Under the pieces are notes generated by a model. That model saw only the letters and a program-made list of their open reading frames with translations, did not search any database and had not been told where the DNA came from. This document shows positions 14,515 through 23,429 of a stretch of 64,000 nt of DNA, piece by piece. The position numbers and the translations under genes are program-made. Source of the stretch: Streptomyces pactum. Lineage in GTDB: Bacteria > Actinomycetota > Actinomycetes > Streptomycetales > Streptomycetaceae. The DNA lies in assembly GCF_002005225.1 (NCBI RefSeq), contig NZ_CP019724.1, forward strand, positions 3,226,501-3,290,500, given 5' to 3'. Position 1 is the first letter of the stretch. Every line of letters begins with the position of its first letter.

Positions 14515-15014
14515 GCTGCCGACCAGCCGTCCAGCGAGACCTCCGAGCCGTCATTCAGGTAATGGTGGAGGGCGCTGGCCGTGGTATCCACGAACGCCTC
14601 GGGGATGGCGTTGGCGTCGACCCAGCGGACCTGGGAGTGCTTGCGGGGTTCGCGGTTCTCGGGTTCGCCGGTCCATTCGTGGGCGGCGAAGACGACCGTG
14701 AGGAAGCCGTTGGGGGCCTCGACGCCCCAAGCGCCGTGGATGATGTGGGCGACCTTGAGGGACTCGGGCTTCACCGTGAGGCCAGTCTCCTCGTAGAGCT
14801 CGCGGACCGCGGTTTCGGTGATGGGCTCACCGGGCTCGCTCTTGCCGACGGGGAGGTCCCACATTCCCTGGGCGAACTTGGCGTTCTCGCTGCGCTGGAG
14901 GAGGACTACGCGGTTGGTGGCCTTGTCGTGGACGATGACCGCGGCGACCAGCAGGGTCATGGATTCGAGCGCCGGCTTGAGGGCCTTCGGCTGGTCGTCG
15001 GTCTGCTGGGCCAC
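14511..15014 (-). CDS. Nudix hydrolase
   Basis: This is a 167-residue Nudix hydrolase. The Nudix box is complete: G57-x5-E63-x7-R71-E72-x2-E75-E76-x-G78-L. Such enzymes cleave nucleoside diphosphate derivatives (NTPs, nucleotide sugars, NAD-type compounds); the substrate cannot be told from sequence. The GTG at 15014 is preferred because AAGGG lies 6 nt upstream; the alternative ATG at 15047 lacks a ribosome binding site. It is downstream of, and probably co-transcribed with, the XRE-TPR regulator, and overlaps the broken zinc-ribbon gene by 4 nt. Confidence 0.9.
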   Translation of the reverse strand: MAQQTDDQPKALKPALESMTLLVAAVIVHDKATNRVVLLQRSENAKFAQGMWDLPVGKSEPGEPITETAVRELYEETGLTVKPESLKVAHIIHGAWGVEAPNGFLTVVFAAHEWTGEPENREPRKHSQVRWVDANAIPEAFVDTTASALHHYLNDGSEVSLDGWSAA

Positions 15015-15048
15015 GGTGTTCCCTTCGTCGGGCGGGTTGTTGGGCATG

Positions 15049-16404
15049 TTAGGCGAGGGCCTCGCGGGCGCGGCGAGCGAGATCAGCGGCACCGGGCACT
15101 TTGCGCCTCTGGTAGACCGCGAGAGTGGAGCGGATCGAGGTGATCGCCTTGCGGGTGCGGTCGGAGGTCATGCCCTCCATGAGGACCAGGGCCTGGGTCC
15201 AGGCGGCAACGGCCTCGTCGGCGCGTGCCTGGGCGGCGAGGCTGTCGCCGAGGTCTGCGTGGGTGAGGGCGTGGACGCGCTTGTACTTCTCCGGGTCCCA
15301 GCGGGTGAGGGCGTCTCGGTGCTGCTGTTCGGTGCCGATGTGGTCGGCGAGGTCAGTCAGGGTGCGGGCGGTGTGGCTGGCCACGGTGCCCGCGGCGGGG
15401 CCGCTCACACGGGAGTAGCTGGGCTGAGGGCCGTCGTCCCGTAGGAGGGCGTCCTCGGCGGCGAGCAGGGCGCGTGCGGCCGACGGGTTCTCGTTGGTGG
15501 CGGCGTAGGCGCGGGCGTGGGTGATGTGGAGGAGTGCTTTCGTCTGGCCGTCGACGTGGCCGAGGCCGCGCTTCAAAGCCCCTTCGACGAGGTCGACACA
15601 GTGGTGGGGCTGTTTGAGGCTGAGGGCCTGGTGGGCGAGGGCACGCATCATCCAGGCGGCGTGGCCGTAGGGGTCGGCTTCGCAGGCGAGCTTGTAGCCG
15701 ACCTGGTAGTAGCGCTGGGCGGCACCTTCCTCGCCGAGGTCGTGGTGCTTCCACCCCGCCAGGTAGGCGAGTTCGGAGACAGCTCCGAAGGCGGCCCGGC
15801 GTAAGGCTTCGCTGGGGAAGCGTCCGCGCAGCATGGGGGCGGCGGTGTCGGCGAGGTACGCGGTGACGGTGGTCAGGCCGTGGCCGCCGCCGAGGCGCTC
15901 GTCGGCGGCGCTGAAGGCCGCGGTGATCTGCCGCACGACGTCCACTTCCTCCGCGCCAACCATGGACGTGCCGGTGCGGGCGCGGAGCATGCGGGCGGTG
16001 GCCCCGTGGTCGTAGCCGAGCGGCATGGCGACGCCGGCAGTGGTGAAGGCCGCGATGGCGAGGAAGCGGCGGCGCTCGACGTCGGCGCGGCCCAGGTCGG
16101 TGACCGCGAGGACGGGGTCGGATTCCGCCGACGCTTCGTCATCTCCGGCATGGAGGCCAATCTCGGTCTGGGTGATCGTGCGTCCCGCGCGGCGGGACAG
16201 TGCCTCGGCCAGGTACTGGCCTACCCGGCCCGACGGGGCACGGGTTCCGTTCACCCAGTGCGAGATGGCCGACTTGTTGGTCTGGAGGATCTCGCCGTTC
16301 TCGGCGGCGATGCGCCGCACGTCTCTGGCGAGGCCCTCGTAGGTGCAGTCGACCGCCGCAATGACGTCGCACAGACGGGAATTGGGTTCTCTCTGCGCCG
16401 CCAC
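15049..16404 (-). CDS. XRE-like regulator with TPR-type C-terminal region
   Basis: The 451-residue protein has an N-terminal helix-turn-helix-like domain (about 8-75, including NKSAISHWVNGTRAPSG and a TITQTEIG segment). A twin-Arg-like R-R-R-F-L-A patch near 112 precedes a long helical TPR-like region. It resembles Streptomyces regulators found near differentiation or secondary-metabolism genes. It is divergent from the hypothetical/phosphotransferase/methyltransferase/HAD genes across a 223-bp region, so it may control them as well as the Nudix gene behind it. This control is inferred from position. Confidence 0.85.
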   Translation of the reverse strand: MAAQREPNSRLCDVIAAVDCTYEGLARDVRRIAAENGEILQTNKSAISHWVNGTRAPSGRVGQYLAEALSRRAGRTITQTEIGLHAGDDEASAESDPVLAVTDLGRADVERRRFLAIAAFTTAGVAMPLGYDHGATARMLRARTGTSMVGAEEVDVVRQITAAFSAADERLGGGHGLTTVTAYLADTAAPMLRGRFPSEALRRAAFGAVSELAYLAGWKHHDLGEEGAAQRYYQVGYKLACEADPYGHAAWMMRALAHQALSLKQPHHCVDLVEGALKRGLGHVDGQTKALLHITHARAYAATNENPSAARALLAAEDALLRDDGPQPSYSRVSGPAAGTVASHTARTLTDLADHIGTEQQHRDALTRWDPEKYKRVHALTHADLGDSLAAQARADEAVAAWTQALVLMEGMTSDRTRKAITSIRSTLAVYQRRKVPGAADLARRAREALA

Positions 16405-16574
16405 GATCGCCTCCGCCCTGGAGCTGTAAACCGCGTATACCGCTTCAACTGCCTTCCACCGTACCCACTGAGCGTGACCACCGGTTCACTTATCAGCAGC
16501 CGCCCGGAACGGCGCGACCGTGATCCAGGCTCCCCCTTGGTCCGGGCGGCACCCCGAAGTTCCGTACGCCCACA

Positions 16575-16606
16575 CCGGGCTCGGGCATTCCTGTGCCCGA
16601 GCCCGG
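16575..16606 (+). promoter_or_regulatory. 13-bp perfect hairpin in the leader of the 16628 gene
   Basis: CCGGGCTCGGGCA (16575-16587) pairs exactly with TGCCCGAGCCCGG (16594-16606) around a 6-nt loop, ending 22 nt before the GTG at 16628. It could be an attenuator or mRNA-stabilising structure for the four-gene set. The remaining 16405-16574 should contain the divergent promoters. Confidence 0.45.
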
Positions 16607-16627
16607 CCGATCAGAGACGGAGACACG

Positions 16628-17377
16628 GTGACCACCATCGACACCACGGCCATCACGGTCGAGCTGCCCGAGGCGTTCGACCCGCGCTGGAGCCGCCTGC
16701 CCGGTATCCAGGTCGACGGCCGGCGCATCACGATCGACCCGGCCGAGTACTTCTTCCGCTTCGAGTCGAGCACGTGGCTCGTCGCCGACTGGGAGCTGGT
16801 CAAGTCCCAGCTCCTGAACGTGGACGAGACGACCGAGAGCGCGGTCGAGCAGCTCGCGCTCGACTTCATCAAGCAGCACAGCGAGTCGACCTCCGACGCG
16901 GCCCGCGTTCTGGCCACCGCGTACGAGGTGTACGCGTACCTCTTCCGCGACGAGCACCTGGCCAGCCTCGGCCTGCCGCAGATCACCGCCGACCACCTGC
17001 GGATGCTCCGCGAGGCGGCCACGCTCATGGCGCTCAACAAGGTCGAGCTGGACGGTCACATCTCCAACGTCGGCCCGTGCTGGTTCTTCCCCGCCGCCAC
17101 CTCCGTCGTCTTCGACCTGGACGACGAGATGGGCGGGATGCTCGACGAGGTCTACCACGGCGGCTGGTTCAACGAGCACCGCCGGATCGAGTCCATCAAG
17201 GCCCACGCCGCGCTCGGAGGTCGGCTCGTGCACGGCTGCCAGTCCGTGCCGGACCAGTCCGGCGGCGTGGTCGCGCCCTACGGTGCCTCGATGGCGAACT
17301 TCCGCGACGACCTCGCCGCATTCAAGGCGGGCTGGATCGAGCAGGTCTACGCCCACCGTGTGAACCCCGCCGCGTAA
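16628..17377 (+). CDS. Hypothetical protein, 249 aa
   Basis: The protein has no family I can name. It carries an acidic, partly helical sequence with a Trp/Phe-rich segment (YFFRFESSTWLVADWE, about 38-53), a VGPCWFFPAATSVVF stretch near 150 and a GGWFNEHRRIES stretch near 178. The GTG at 16628 is chosen over an upstream ATG because GGAG lies 6 nt before it. It leads an apparent operon with the phosphotransferase, methyltransferase and HAD genes, with spacings of 74, 1 and 33 nt, so it probably belongs to the same pathway. Confidence 0.8.
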   Translation: MTTIDTTAITVELPEAFDPRWSRLPGIQVDGRRITIDPAEYFFRFESSTWLVADWELVKSQLLNVDETTESAVEQLALDFIKQHSESTSDAARVLATAYEVYAYLFRDEHLASLGLPQITADHLRMLREAATLMALNKVELDGHISNVGPCWFFPAATSVVFDLDDEMGGMLDEVYHGGWFNEHRRIESIKAHAALGGRLVHGCQSVPDQSGGVVAPYGASMANFRDDLAAFKAGWIEQVYAHRVNPAA

Positions 17378-17451
17378 CCCACCCGATCAGGCTCCGGGGC
17401 GGGCTGGCATCCCCCGCCCGCCCCGGACGCCACCATCCCCCGGAGCCCCAC

Positions 17452-18363
17452 GTGACCACGAACCCCAGCGCCGAACTCCTCGACAACCTGCTCACCGTGG
17501 CCGGCCAGACCACCGCCGTACGGGAGGAGGTACGCGTGTGGTCCATGTCCGGCGTTGAGCGCGTGACCTTCCCCGACAGTGCCACCGCCATCTTCAAATA
17601 CGCAAAGAAGCCCTTCGACAGCGAAGACCAGGCCCTCCGCCTGGCCCACACCCTCGGCGTACCCGTCCCCCAGGTCCACGCCTCCGCCGTCCTGGACGGC
17701 TGGCTCGGCATGCTCATGGAGGACCTCGGACCGTCCATCCGCGAAGCCGACGACCTCGACGGCGTCGCCGCAGCGGTGGTCCTGCACGGCACCCGTACGG
17801 CTCCGCCCTTGCCCGTCCTCGACCAGGACCGGCTGCAGACGCTCCCGGCCAGGGCGCTGGAGCACCTCGAACGGTTGCGTAAGGCCGACCGGTGGCAGGA
17901 CGCCGACGACGTCGAGGACGCGCTCGACCGGATCGCCCAGGCCGCCGAGGCCCGCTCGGCCGGAGCGACGCTGGAACCGTTCGGCTGGGTGCACTCCGAG
18001 TTCCACCCCACCAGCCTCCACATCGGCAAGCGCGGCTGGCGGCTACTCGACTTCGCCCGAGCCTTCACCGGCCCCGGCCTGCTCGACCTCGCCAGCTGGC
18101 ACGGCACCATCGAGCCCCCGCACCCCGTGCGCCTGCGCGTCTTCCTGGAGCAGTACGTCACCGCCGGCGGCACCCCCGACGCCCTCGCCCAGCGCGGCGG
18201 GCTTACCGCCGAGAACTGGGCCCTGGGCTGGCACCGCATGTGGGCTGTCGAGTGGTTCATGGAACAGTCCATCCGCTGGATCAACGAACCGGCCACCGAC
18301 CCCGCCTACATCAAGGCCGTCCGCCGCTACCTCACCGACGTCCTCCACCTCCTGGAGATCTGA
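17452..18363 (+). CDS. Aminoglycoside-phosphotransferase-family (APH) kinase-like protein
   Basis: This 303-residue protein belongs to the APH/choline-kinase superfamily. The catalytic-loop segment is GWVHSEFHPTSLHIG (HxEFHxxS in place of the usual HGDLHxxN), followed by WRLLDFARAFTGP, the metal-binding D-F-A. The catalytic Asp is thus Glu or shifted and the Asn is Ser, so activity or substrate could differ from antibiotic kinases. The GTG follows CCGGAG by 7 nt. It sits between the 249-aa hypothetical and the methyltransferase, which makes a small-molecule or RNA-modification role more likely than drug resistance, but this is inference. Confidence 0.8.
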   Translation: MTTNPSAELLDNLLTVAGQTTAVREEVRVWSMSGVERVTFPDSATAIFKYAKKPFDSEDQALRLAHTLGVPVPQVHASAVLDGWLGMLMEDLGPSIREADDLDGVAAAVVLHGTRTAPPLPVLDQDRLQTLPARALEHLERLRKADRWQDADDVEDALDRIAQAAEARSAGATLEPFGWVHSEFHPTSLHIGKRGWRLLDFARAFTGPGLLDLASWHGTIEPPHPVRLRVFLEQYVTAGGTPDALAQRGGLTAENWALGWHRMWAVEWFMEQSIRWINEPATDPAYIKAVRRYLTDVLHLLEI

Positions 18364-18364
18364 C

Positions 18365-19057
18365 GTGCTCGCCCAGGCATCCCCATGGCACGCCCACGCC
18401 CTCCAACGCACCGCCGCCGGACTCGCCGAACCCCTCTCCGTACCCACCCGGATGGAATGGACCACGAGACCCGGCCAAGAACCCGGCGCCGACATCCTCG
18501 GCCCCGACCTGCGCGGCAAGCGACTCCTCGAACTCGGCTGCGGCCCCGGCCACAACGCCGCCCACCTCGCCACCCGCCACGGCGCCCACGTCACCGGCGT
18601 CGACCTGGTCGGCCTCCAGATCCGCCGCGCCCGCTCCCACTACGGACGGCTGAACAACCTCACCTTCGTCGCCGGTCACGCCCTGCACTACCTGCACGCC
18701 TCCGACGAGCAGTTCGACGCGATCTACTCCGTCTTCGGCGCCGTCGGCCTCGTCGCCCCCGAGCTCCTGTTGCCGGCCATCGCGCAGCGCCTCATGCCCG
18801 GACGAGTGCTTGCCTTCTCCGTCCCCCACCCGCAGCGTGGCGGCCGAAGCCCCTCGGGCGATGGCCGGCCCCGCCGCGACTTCGTCACCCTCCCCGACCG
18901 CTCCCGGCTCCCCATCGCCCGCTGGGAATTTGACACCGACCGCTGGGAGAAGCACCTCAGCCAAGCCGGCTTCTGGCTCACCTCGGCCCAGGAGTTCCAC
19001 GACCCCCGCATGGGCCACTGGCCCACCACCCTGCTGCTCCGCGCCTGCAAGCTCTGA
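18365..19057 (+). CDS. Class I SAM-dependent methyltransferase
   Basis: The 230-residue product contains the SAM-binding motif I LLELGCGPGHNAAHLA (about 56-71), followed by VTGVDLVG (acidic end of strand 2) and a motif IV-like FDAIYSVFGAVG. This is a Rossmann-fold methyltransferase. The GTG start is 1 nt after the phosphotransferase stop, so the two are translationally coupled. The acceptor substrate is unknown. There is no membrane segment. Confidence 0.88.
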   Translation: MLAQASPWHAHALQRTAAGLAEPLSVPTRMEWTTRPGQEPGADILGPDLRGKRLLELGCGPGHNAAHLATRHGAHVTGVDLVGLQIRRARSHYGRLNNLTFVAGHALHYLHASDEQFDAIYSVFGAVGLVAPELLLPAIAQRLMPGRVLAFSVPHPQRGGRSPSGDGRPRRDFVTLPDRSRLPIARWEFDTDRWEKHLSQAGFWLTSAQEFHDPRMGHWPTTLLLRACKL

Positions 19058-19090
19058 CAGCCCCCGTCCGGCTTCCCCCCGGAGGAACCG

Positions 19091-19636
19091 ATGCGCCCGC
19101 CCTACCTGCTTCTCGACATCGACGGCGTCCTCATACCCTTCCCCGACGAGCACGGCTCGACCCCGGCCACGCACGCCCGCCACGACGTCGTCCCCGCCGG
19201 CCGCAGCGCCGACAACCCGGTCACCGTCTGGCTCAACCCCGACCACGGCCGCCTGCTCATGGACGCCATCCGCACCGGCTTGGTCACCCCGATCTGGTGC
19301 ACCAGCTGGCGGCAGGACGCCACCACCCTTATCGGCCCGCTCCTGGGTCTCCCAGACCTGCCGTGCGTCCACCTGCCGCGTCCGCAGATCACCACCAGCC
19401 ATCCCAACGGCTACCTGTGGAAGCGTGACCATGTCGACGCCTGGCTGGGCGACGCCCCCGCTGTCTGGATCGACGACGACTTCACCGGCCTCGACCATGA
19501 ATGGGCGGTGGAGCGCACTGCTAAGGGAACGGCAACCCTCCTCATTCAGCCCGACCCACACCTCGGGCTGCAGCCCGAGCATCTGACCGAGGCCACGAGG
19601 TGGGTCGCGCAGTTACGCACAGCCCACGCCGCCTGA
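19091..19636 (+). CDS. HAD-superfamily protein, HAD_SAK-like
   Basis: The 181-residue protein begins with the HAD nucleophile motif LLLDIDGVLIPFP (DxD at 9-11). It has the second motif CTSW (about 70-73), a conserved Lys in the YLWKRDHV segment and the acidic motif WIDDDF. This pattern, with little cap, fits the HAD family associated with 'Swiss army knife' RNA-repair proteins, though it is not fused to other domains here. It would be a phosphatase or phosphohydrolase. The GGAGG ribosome binding site (19080-19084) is strong. It is the last gene of the set, followed directly by a terminator. Confidence 0.82.
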   Translation: MRPPYLLLDIDGVLIPFPDEHGSTPATHARHDVVPAGRSADNPVTVWLNPDHGRLLMDAIRTGLVTPIWCTSWRQDATTLIGPLLGLPDLPCVHLPRPQITTSHPNGYLWKRDHVDAWLGDAPAVWIDDDFTGLDHEWAVERTAKGTATLLIQPDPHLGLQPEHLTEATRWVAQLRTAHAA

Positions 19637-19639
19637 CGA

Positions 19640-19675
19640 CTGGTGCCCTCGCTGCACGAGCAGCGAGGGCACCAG
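19640..19675 (+). terminator. 15-bp perfect hairpin terminator
   Basis: CTGGTGCCCTCGCTG (19640-19654) pairs with CAGCGAGGGCACCAG (19661-19675) across a 6-nt loop, 3 nt after the HAD stop codon. The remaining 19676-19879 has no supported gene. Confidence 0.85.
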
Positions 19676-19879
19676 GGTGCACTGTGGCCCCTGCCTACGC
19701 CTGGGCGCCGTTCAGTTTCTGGAAACGAGATAGCAGCGTGATGGGGTTTTTTCTCGATGCTGCCGGTATCGTCGACCAGAATTTGACTGGCATCTATCAA
19801 CTACTCAGAGGGCGTGACCTAGTCCCTGCGAATTCTGGCGATAACGCGAGACACTCCGCCGACTGACTATCGAGGGGCT

Positions 19880-21466
19880 TCAGGGCCCGAAATGAAATCC
19901 AGACCGATATGCCGAAATCATTACATCGATCTGACTGCTATGCCTCTCCAGAAATGTATCGAGCGAGTAGACTCCATTCCAACCAGCGTCGCGCAACTGC
20001 GACCCCTCGCAAGGGATCGGTAGTGTGCAGAGATCCGTGCCCTGCATGAAGTGGAGTCGGAGTTCGTTCGCCTCGGAGACGTTCAGCGGATTTCCTCCGA
20101 TTTGCTCGATGAGTACGTAACGGAGCCCGAGCAGGCCAAGGAGATCGAAATCGGTTACCCAGGCTTCATCCATGAGGCGGTGAGCCTGCCAGTGCATAGC
20201 GTCGCGATACACCAGCCTCACCCGGTCAGCCACATCGACGTGAGGAATTCCATCCCAGTAGAGCGAGCCGCGGATCGTGCGATCGACACCGTCCTGGGTG
20301 AGTGCCGTTCCAAAGGCCATCGGAACAAGGTCTGAGAGCTTGTCAGGCCACCCGTGAATCAGAGATTGGATCAAATCGCAGGGGTTGTAAACGTGGAGCA
20401 TGACGTCGCGCTCCACGCCATCAGCTGAGACGTCATCAAGCCACCGCGCCACGAGCCTCTCCCAATCGGGGTTCCCCGCAAAGCACATCCTGCTCTCCTC
20501 CCGGAAAGCCGGCCATCTTCCACGGTCCGTAGTACGCGCTGAGCCTGTATAGAGGACTTCACCGATCCCCTCTTCGTCACCGTTCAGCTCGCGGAGGAGA
20601 TCTCGCTCGTCCAGTGAAGTGCGCTTCTCAAATTTGCCAGCCGCCCGATAGCCCTCGATTTTCCATTGTGGGTTCTCCGCCAGATGCCGGAACACGCCAG
20701 GGCGGGCCGCATCATAGCCAGCCGCGAAGACATGTCTGGTGATGTGACAGAGGGCCGAGTACTCCAAGGGATAACCCCCGGTCTCCTCGTACGAATCCGC
20801 CCCATTGCCATCAAGCCATGCCGGCGCTTCGATGGGGTCTATACGCCCGACTGCGAAATAGAGGCCGTACGGTGCGACCACAAGGTCTCTCTGCGAGATG
20901 CGACGGAATTCCGCTGCGAGGAGATCGCGCGCGCCCGCTTCGGCGGCTCTGCCCAGAATTTCGTGCCAGCCTTTCCTTCGCTCTTCCGGAGAGTTGTAAA
21001 AGTAGATGAAATGGTGTGGGGTCACCCGCGGCGGTACCGCCGCTTCGAGGAATTCCACCCGGTCCGCACGCACAGGAACGCCATTGTCGTCCAATGTAAG
21101 TTGGTACCCGCGGAGATCGTGGGACCAGTCTCGCGCCATGTTGCTCACTGGGACTCGCAGTTCGCGCCAAGTGGTGGAGACGATCATCGCGCGGATGCGG
21201 TCCTTACGGAGCCCCATCTCCTGCTGCAACAGCTCGGCGTACTTCGTGACCTCATGAAGGGCTCGAGCCGAAGTCGAGTCCGATCGCTTCAATTCGATCA
21301 CCACCCACGACCCGTGGCCGTCTCGAGCCAGGATGTCTATACGCCCGCGCGTTCCATGAGCATTGGGAAGCGGGTACTCCGTGCCAATCAACTGAAGACT
21401 CGGCTCGATGAGAGGAAGGCGATTGGCCAGCATGTCGCGCAGTCGTGCCTCGTATGGAACGTTCAT
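19880..21466 (-). CDS. NucS/DUF91-like PD-(D/E)xK nuclease with large C-terminal region
   Basis: The first 75 residues hold a nuclease core. G-R-I-D44-I-L-A-R-D is followed by W-V-V-I-E58-L-K60-R, the catalytic D-ExK of the NucS/DUF91 type, with Glu30 also positioned as in that family. The rest (about 100-528) is a mixed alpha/beta region of unknown fold. True NucS mismatch endonucleases are about 220 residues with this domain at the C-terminus, so this 528-residue protein with an N-terminal nuclease is something else, plausibly a defence nuclease. The ATG at 21466 follows GAGGTG; an upstream TTG is possible. Third-position GC is lower than in core genes. Confidence 0.75.
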   Translation of the reverse strand: MNVPYEARLRDMLANRLPLIEPSLQLIGTEYPLPNAHGTRGRIDILARDGHGSWVVIELKRSDSTSARALHEVTKYAELLQQEMGLRKDRIRAMIVSTTWRELRVPVSNMARDWSHDLRGYQLTLDDNGVPVRADRVEFLEAAVPPRVTPHHFIYFYNSPEERRKGWHEILGRAAEAGARDLLAAEFRRISQRDLVVAPYGLYFAVGRIDPIEAPAWLDGNGADSYEETGGYPLEYSALCHITRHVFAAGYDAARPGVFRHLAENPQWKIEGYRAAGKFEKRTSLDERDLLRELNGDEEGIGEVLYTGSARTTDRGRWPAFREESRMCFAGNPDWERLVARWLDDVSADGVERDVMLHVYNPCDLIQSLIHGWPDKLSDLVPMAFGTALTQDGVDRTIRGSLYWDGIPHVDVADRVRLVYRDAMHWQAHRLMDEAWVTDFDLLGLLGLRYVLIEQIGGNPLNVSEANELRLHFMQGTDLCTLPIPCEGSQLRDAGWNGVYSLDTFLERHSSQIDVMISAYRSGFHFGP

Positions 21467-21694
21467 GTCGCGCACCTCAAACAAGTCTCGTGTCTAACAG
21501 GTCAGTTGACTGACGATCAGTGTCTGACAGTAGGCGATCGGTCCGACAATCCTGACCCCGTTCTCGGCCTCGACCTAACGAAGCCGTGGGTTGCCCGGAG
21601 CCAAGGACTGTCAGAAGGTCCACCACCTGGATGAGCTCTCACTTAGGCCCGAGCAGTGGAGATCACGACATGAAGCTCTGCCGTTGAACCCGAC

Positions 21695-21719
21695 GCCCCG
21701 CCACGACGCGTGGCGGGGC
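21695..21719 (-). terminator. Relaxase-gene terminator hairpin
   Basis: GCCCCGCCACG (21695-21705) and CGTGGCGGGGC (21709-21719) form an 11-bp stem with a 3-nt loop, just past the relaxase stop codon at 21732. The rest of 21467-21694 has no supported gene and should include the promoter of the NucS-like gene. Confidence 0.65.
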
Positions 21720-21731
21720 ATCTGGCCGGGG

Positions 21732-23429
21732 TCAGCGGTGCCGACTGCGCTCTTCGGGCTTCGTAGCCACTGGTGTGGCCGGAGGGTGTGGCGTGGCGGA
21801 CATGGCCGGTGTTCCGCTGGTGGTACTTCGGCTGCGAGCTGCTTGCGTCCGCCGGTTCGGTTGAGCGGTGATGTGCCAGTTGAGGACCTCGGCGGGGTGC
21901 TCGGCGCTGTCGAGTTCCTGCTGGGTGCCCACTTCGGCCAGGAGGCGTCGGGGGTTGTGGCCGGCGGTTTCGGCGTGGGCGAGGGTGGTGGTCAGGGCGG
22001 TCCAAGCGGGGTCGGTGAGGATTCGGTCGGCGTGGTCGGGGAGGGCCGCACGAACGTCCTGCTCGAAGCGGCGCGCGGTCGCGGCTCGCGGTGCGCGGCG
22101 GGCCAGGTCAGCCAGGACGGGTGCGGCGGCCTGCTGGTAGCCCGCCTGGAGGTGGCGGAAGGCTTCCTCGGCCGCAGCGGCCTGCTGCTCGTGGCCACGC
22201 TGCTCGTGCCACTTGGCGGCGGCGCGGGCCAGATGCACGGTGGCGAAGAGCAGGGCGATGGCGAGCCCGCCCGGCTCGCCGGAGGCGTAGGCGAGTTCCT
22301 TGGCGGCCTTGCGCAGGGCGGTGGCAGCCTCGTGGTCGGCACGGATGGCGGAGCGGCGAGCGCGGTTGAACGCCATCGCCGCTGAACGCAGTTCCGCCCA
22401 GTGAGGGCCGGTCGTGGCGCTGGCGATGTTGTACAGGGCATCGCCGAAGGCGGCCAGGTGGCCCTGGGCGGCCGCATCGTCACCGGAGTCGAGCACGGTG
22501 CGTGCCGTGTCTATGGCGGTGGTGGTGTGCCGCCATAGAGCGGCGGGGTCCGCGACATGCCGGGGGCGGTCGGCCACCTTCTGGTCGGGGAGGCGTTCGC
22601 GTAGGCGGTTGATGGAGAGGTCGGGGGCGAGTTTGGAGCCGCCGTACCAGACGGGTTCGCCGGCCGCGTTGGTGTCGCCGGGGGCGGCGAGGCTGTAGCC
22701 GATGACGTCGCCGGTCTCGGGGCCGAGGCGTGTCTTGACCTTGATGCCGAGGGACTGCAGCACGGTGAAGTAGTCGGCTTCGGTTCGTACGGCGGCGGCG
22801 ACCGCGTACGCCTGCTCGCGCAGCCAGTGCCGTGCTGTGACCGTCTGGCCCTGGCGCTCGGCCTTGGCGCGTTCGGCGCCGGTGGGGGTGCGGGGCGCGG
22901 TGAGGTCGCCGGACGTCAGGCGGCGCAGGCCGAACTCGGCTTCGATCTTGCGGCATTCGGCTTGGGCGCGCTGGCCGTCGTGGTGGGTGCGGGGGCGGCG
23001 TCCGTCGGCGCGGACGGTGGTGGCCATGATGTGGATGTGGTCGTCGGCGTGGCGCACCGCGATCCACCGGCATGCCTTCTCGCCACCTTCGGGGGCGATG
23101 CCGGCGGCGCGAACGATGCGGCGCGCGACCTCGGCCCACTCGGCGTCGGTGAAGTAGCGGTCGCCGGGCGCGGTGCGGACCGGGCAGTGCCAGACGTGCT
23201 GAGGTGGCTTCTTGCCACCCAGTTCGCGGGTGCGCAGGTCGACGTGGTGGTCGAGGCGCTTGGCGAGTTGGGTGTAGGTGGCTGCCGGGTCGCGGCCGGG
23301 GTCGGGGGCGCCGGCCATGTCCCAGGCGGCGACTATGTGAGGGTCGGTGTGTTCGTCGCGGCGGCCTGGGCCGAAGAGGTAGACGATCAGTCCGCGGGTG
23401 TCGGAGCCGGTGGAGACGTCAGGAACCAT
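21732..23429 (-). CDS. Relaxase / mobilization nuclease (MobA/VirD2-like)
   Basis: This is a 565-residue relaxase. The N-terminal 200 residues contain the conserved HADDHIHIMAT histidine-metal motif (about 125-135) and an upstream aromatic segment (LIVYLFGPG) with a candidate nicking Tyr. The C-terminal 350 residues are Ala/Arg-rich and helical. It would nick oriT and pilot single-stranded DNA during conjugative mobilization. Its start overlaps the mobC-like stop by 11 nt, the standard mobC-mobA arrangement. It is the mobility gene that classes the island as mobilizable rather than merely integrative. Confidence 0.88.
   Translation of the reverse strand: MVPDVSTGSDTRGLIVYLFGPGRRDEHTDPHIVAAWDMAGAPDPGRDPAATYTQLAKRLDHHVDLRTRELGGKKPPQHVWHCPVRTAPGDRYFTDAEWAEVARRIVRAAGIAPEGGEKACRWIAVRHADDHIHIMATTVRADGRRPRTHHDGQRAQAECRKIEAEFGLRRLTSGDLTAPRTPTGAERAKAERQGQTVTARHWLREQAYAVAAAVRTEADYFTVLQSLGIKVKTRLGPETGDVIGYSLAAPGDTNAAGEPVWYGGSKLAPDLSINRLRERLPDQKVADRPRHVADPAALWRHTTTAIDTARTVLDSGDDAAAQGHLAAFGDALYNIASATTGPHWAELRSAAMAFNRARRSAIRADHEAATALRKAAKELAYASGEPGGLAIALLFATVHLARAAAKWHEQRGHEQQAAAAEEAFRHLQAGYQQAAAPVLADLARRAPRAATARRFEQDVRAALPDHADRILTDPAWTALTTTLAHAETAGHNPRRLLAEVGTQQELDSAEHPAEVLNWHITAQPNRRTQAARSRSTTSGTPAMSATPHPPATPVATKPEERSRHR

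Noticed and set aside
16628..18363. Antibiotic-resistance interpretation of the APH-family gene
   Set aside because: The catalytic loop departs from resistance kinases (HSEFHPTS) and the operon context suggests modification of another substrate.
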